NCBI GenBank assembly: GCA_964588535.1
Contig: CAZPQA010000144.1
Location: 1-6,785, forward strand
Direction of reading: 5' to 3'
DNA: 6,785 bases
Source of the DNA: NaphS2 sp964588535
GTDB taxonomy: Bacteria; Desulfobacterota; DSM-4660; Desulfatiglandales; Desulfatiglandaceae
Part shown: piece after piece, positions 4,602 through 6,785 of the stretch
Layout: every line of letters begins with the position of its first letter
Position numbering within the stretch: position 1 is the first letter of the stretch
Notes under the pieces: model-generated
What the model was told of the DNA's origin: nothing
Seen by the model: only the letters and a program-made list of their open reading frames with translations
Databases searched by the model: none
Position numbers and translations under genes: made by a program

Positions 4602-6785
4602 CCCTGCGGGACCATTTCGGGCTGATCCGCACTGATCTATCCGCCACCCTTCATGATTTCGCATGGGGCACCCGCCAGACCCGCCTTGCCCTCAAAACGG
4701 GCCTGGCGTGCGTTATGTCGGTGATGCTTGTCTATTACCTCGATCTAAAGGAAGCCTACTGGGCCGGCATTACCACCCTGATTATGATGCAGCCCAATGT
4801 GGCGGCCTCCATTCGAAAAGGCTGGATGCGGGCCGGGGGCGCCTGCTGCGGCTGTTTTCTGGCAGTGGTGCTGACGGGGCTGTTTCTTCAGCAGCATTTA
4901 ACCTATACGCTTGCATTTTTCTCCCTTTCGGTTCTGGGTTTTTATCTGGGTGTTACAGTCCGGAACGGCTATTTCTGGTCTTATTTCGTCATGAACGCCG
5001 TCCTGATTTCTATGGTGGGCATGACCCAGCCGGATATCACCGTCTATATCACGGTTCATCGGGGGGCGGCCATCACTCTGGGCGTGCTGGTTTCGTTGTT
5101 GGTCAATGTGGTTCTTTTTCCGGACTACGCCTACGAGATACTGAAACATGATTTTGAACATCATCGAATGGGGGTTTTTCAATGGATCCGGGAGATCGTC
5201 CGTCAATACCTTGAATGCCGCTACAGTCCTGAACAGGTGGAAGCAACCTACCAGCAATTAATCCGGGAGTCGCGCAAGATCGAGAGCCTGTTGCAGGACG
5301 CGTCCATGGAAACCAAGCTGCTGAAAGGCGATCTGAGCGCCATGGACGCTCTTTTCAAACGGCTTTCCCGACGTATCGAGGATTTTTATGCTTTTTACGG
5401 GGGATTGTCTCACCAGGCTCAGGAACCCGTATACCCGCAACAACACCGGAGGGCCATGGAAGGGCTTCTGGAAAACCTGAGTCGACTGTCCAAAGCCGAA
5501 GGCTGGTCCCTGGGTGGACGAGACCCTGTGGCGGAAGACATTAAACAGGACCTGAACTCACTGGAGTCAAAATATAAAAAGATTCTCGCCCAAGGTCGAA
5601 AGGAGGACTATGGCGTACTGGATTTCCTGGTTTTTCTGGAACTGATTTACCTGCTCCGTCGGATCGTTGACGATTTGACCTTCACAACCCGGGAAGACTC
5701 GGTAAGCCAGGTGGCCGCGGTTTCGAAGGACAGAGGCAGTTTTGATGATGAGAATACCGACCTCTATCGTTTCGATTTTCTGGGCCGCGTCCGCGCCATC
5801 CATATCCCATCCATGAAATACGCCATCAAGGGAGCTTTGGGCATTGTCTGCGTTTTCTGGTTCTGGTTCTGGGCGGAAATCCCGGGGGGTGCCCTCAATA
5901 TGTCGGTGGCGGTGTTTACCGTGCTGCAACTGGACCTCATGAGTACCACCCACAAAGGGTTTCTGCGATTCCTCGGATGCTTGGTGGGGGCCACGGCCGG
6001 TTACGTGTTCCTAGGATTTCAGGTGGAATCCACCTGGGTGCTCTGTATCTCCATTTTTGGTGTGATATTTGTTTTTGCCTATATTTGGGGAGGACGTCCC
6101 GGTTCTGCTTACATGGGCTGTCAGGCGGGGCTCTGCTATCTGGTGGCCACCATTCACGATCTGGCTGCTATGACCAGCCTGGCGCCGCCAACGGAGCGAC
6201 TGGTGGGAATCTTTCTCGGGGTTTTGTTTACCTGGGCCATCAATCTTCTGGTGTGGCCGGAAGACTTGCTGGTAAAATTTTCGGACAACATCAGGATGGC
6301 CGAAACGAAACTTGCCGGCATCGGGGAAGAGATCGCTGCCAGGTTTCAGGGCAACGCTCACATCAAACCCGTGGCCTTGGATGTGACGGCGCTGCAGTCC
6401 ACCCTTCAAACCCTGCTGAGGCAGGTGGAATTATCAGCCGAGGACGGCATCTCCGTCCGAACCTGGCTGAAACAGCTCCGTCTCCTGGCCGAGGAGAGCG
6501 CGGGTATGGACGCGGTGGATGCGGATACAGTTGAAGTCCTGGTGAAAGTCAACCCGGATTTTATCCCGCTGCTGGTGGAAACCATCTTTCTGGTTTCCCT
6601 GGCCCGTTCCCACGAGGATTTCCGCCTTCTCTTTTCGCGCATCGATGAACGGGAACGGGAGTTCCAGCAGATCATCGATGATTTGCGCCAAGGTGTCATC
6701 ATAGCAAGATCCATGGCCTTTAAACAACGCTTTGCTCACACATTGATTATCTGTAAGCGTCTCATTTATCGTCTCAGAACCCTCA
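4598..6785 (+). CDS. FUSC-family efflux transporter (AaeB/YdhK-like), 3' end cut off
   Basis: Open frame from ATG 4598 to the window edge, 729 complete codons with no stop; the right end is missing. The start overlaps the adaptor stop by ATGA (4598-4601). The layout is the FUSC type: membrane block 1 at about residues 30-175 (TGLACVMSVMLVYYL, YWAGITTLIMMQPNV, VLGFYLGVTVRNGYFW, then LLVNVVLFP), a charged helical cytoplasmic region at about 180-400, and membrane block 2 at about 405-555. Block 2 carries the family motif AYMGCQAGLCYLV (504-516), a TERLVGIFLGVLFTWAINLLVWPE stretch (532-555), and FLGCLVGATAGYVF (458-471). A cytoplasmic helical tail follows from 556. Known relatives (AaeB, YdhK, YccS) export aromatic carboxylic acids or other small compounds using proton-motive force; the substrate here is unknown. 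Typical length is about 650-750, so the stop is probably close beyond the edge. Oddities are a CCGC cluster (83-86) in a helix and an FWFWFW run (420-425). Confidence 0.9.
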   Translation, partial: MTLRDHFGLIRTDLSATLHDFAWGTRQTRLALKTGLACVMSVMLVYYLDLKEAYWAGITTLIMMQPNVAASIRKGWMRAGGACCGCFLAVVLTGLFLQQHLTYTLAFFSLSVLGFYLGVTVRNGYFWSYFVMNAVLISMVGMTQPDITVYITVHRGAAITLGVLVSLLVNVVLFPDYAYEILKHDFEHHRMGVFQWIREIVRQYLECRYSPEQVEATYQQLIRESRKIESLLQDASMETKLLKGDLSAMDALFKRLSRRIEDFYAFYGGLSHQAQEPVYPQQHRRAMEGLLENLSRLSKAEGWSLGGRDPVAEDIKQDLNSLESKYKKILAQGRKEDYGVLDFLVFLELIYLLRRIVDDLTFTTREDSVSQVAAVSKDRGSFDDENTDLYRFDFLGRVRAIHIPSMKYAIKGALGIVCVFWFWFWAEIPGGALNMSVAVFTVLQLDLMSTTHKGFLRFLGCLVGATAGYVFLGFQVESTWVLCISIFGVIFVFAYIWGGRPGSAYMGCQAGLCYLVATIHDLAAMTSLAPPTERLVGIFLGVLFTWAINLLVWPEDLLVKFSDNIRMAETKLAGIGEEIAARFQGNAHIKPVALDVTALQSTLQTLLRQVELSAEDGISVRTWLKQLRLLAEESAGMDAVDADTVEVLVKVNPDFIPLLVETIFLVSLARSHEDFRLLFSRIDEREREFQQIIDDLRQGVIIARSMAFKQRFAHTLIICKRLIYRLRTL
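5855..5872 (+). repeat. three tandem TTCTGG hexamers
   Basis: TTCTGG occurs three times in a row, in frame, and encodes Phe-Trp three times (residues 420-425 of the FUSC protein) in the first helix of its second membrane block. Copy-number change by slippage would keep the reading frame and would add or remove FW pairs in the helix. Confidence 0.7.

Noticed and set aside
4663..5151. Plus-strand 162-codon open frame inside the FUSC gene
   Set aside because: It is a shifted frame of the FUSC gene, which is continuous from 4598 and carries the membrane-helix and family motifs.
5601..5645. Strong AGGAGG followed by ATG (5610) inside the FUSC gene
   Set aside because: The ATG is only 3 bases after AGGAGG and out of frame with FUSC. 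It opens an 11-codon frame ending at a TGA. The DNA also codes for an ordinary stretch of the FUSC protein (RKEDYG), so chance is the simpler reading.
5977..6534. Plus-strand 185-codon open frame in the second half of the FUSC gene
   Set aside because: Also a shifted frame; its product is rich in Gly, Arg and His without a domain, while the main frame has the conserved FUSC motifs here.

Overview
The window reads as a stretch of chromosome from a Gram-negative bacterium, with all genes on the + strand and packed end to end. Moderately GC-rich coding DNA, an Mrp-type antiporter subunit with a small two-helix partner, and a CNBD-PAS-PAS sensor ending in a bare H-box domain together suggest a Desulfobacterota-like (sulfate-reducer type) organism. 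This is inferred from remembered family patterns, not from a search.

Left part (1-2094): a short inverted repeat (10-30) lies just before a 93-residue, two-helix membrane protein (48-329). That gene overlaps by 8 bases a 590-residue proton-translocating antiporter subunit of the MrpD/NuoL/M/N superfamily (322-2094). These look like the downstream end of a multisubunit cation/proton antiporter locus whose other subunits would lie to the left of the window.

Right part (2116-6785): after only 21 bases and no visible terminator comes a 496-residue soluble sensor (cyclic-nucleotide-binding-like domain, two PAS domains, histidine-containing dimerisation helix pair, no ATPase domain). Its stop codon overlaps the start of a HlyD/EmrA/AaeA-type periplasmic adaptor (3603-4601) in the sequence ATGA. 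The adaptor in turn overlaps, again by ATGA, a FUSC-family (AaeB/YdhK-like) inner membrane transporter that runs open from 4598 off the right edge (729 residues visible).

How they may work together: adaptor and FUSC protein form the inner-membrane part of an aromatic-acid/drug efflux pump of the AaeAB or YdhJK type. No outer membrane channel and no DUF1656 small protein is present in the window. The sensor is translationally chained to the pump, which suggests that it senses a state (ligand, redox or energy) relevant to the pump and passes it on without being a complete kinase itself. No RNA genes, CRISPR arrays, insertion sequences or terminators were recognised. No intergenic gap exceeds 50 bases.
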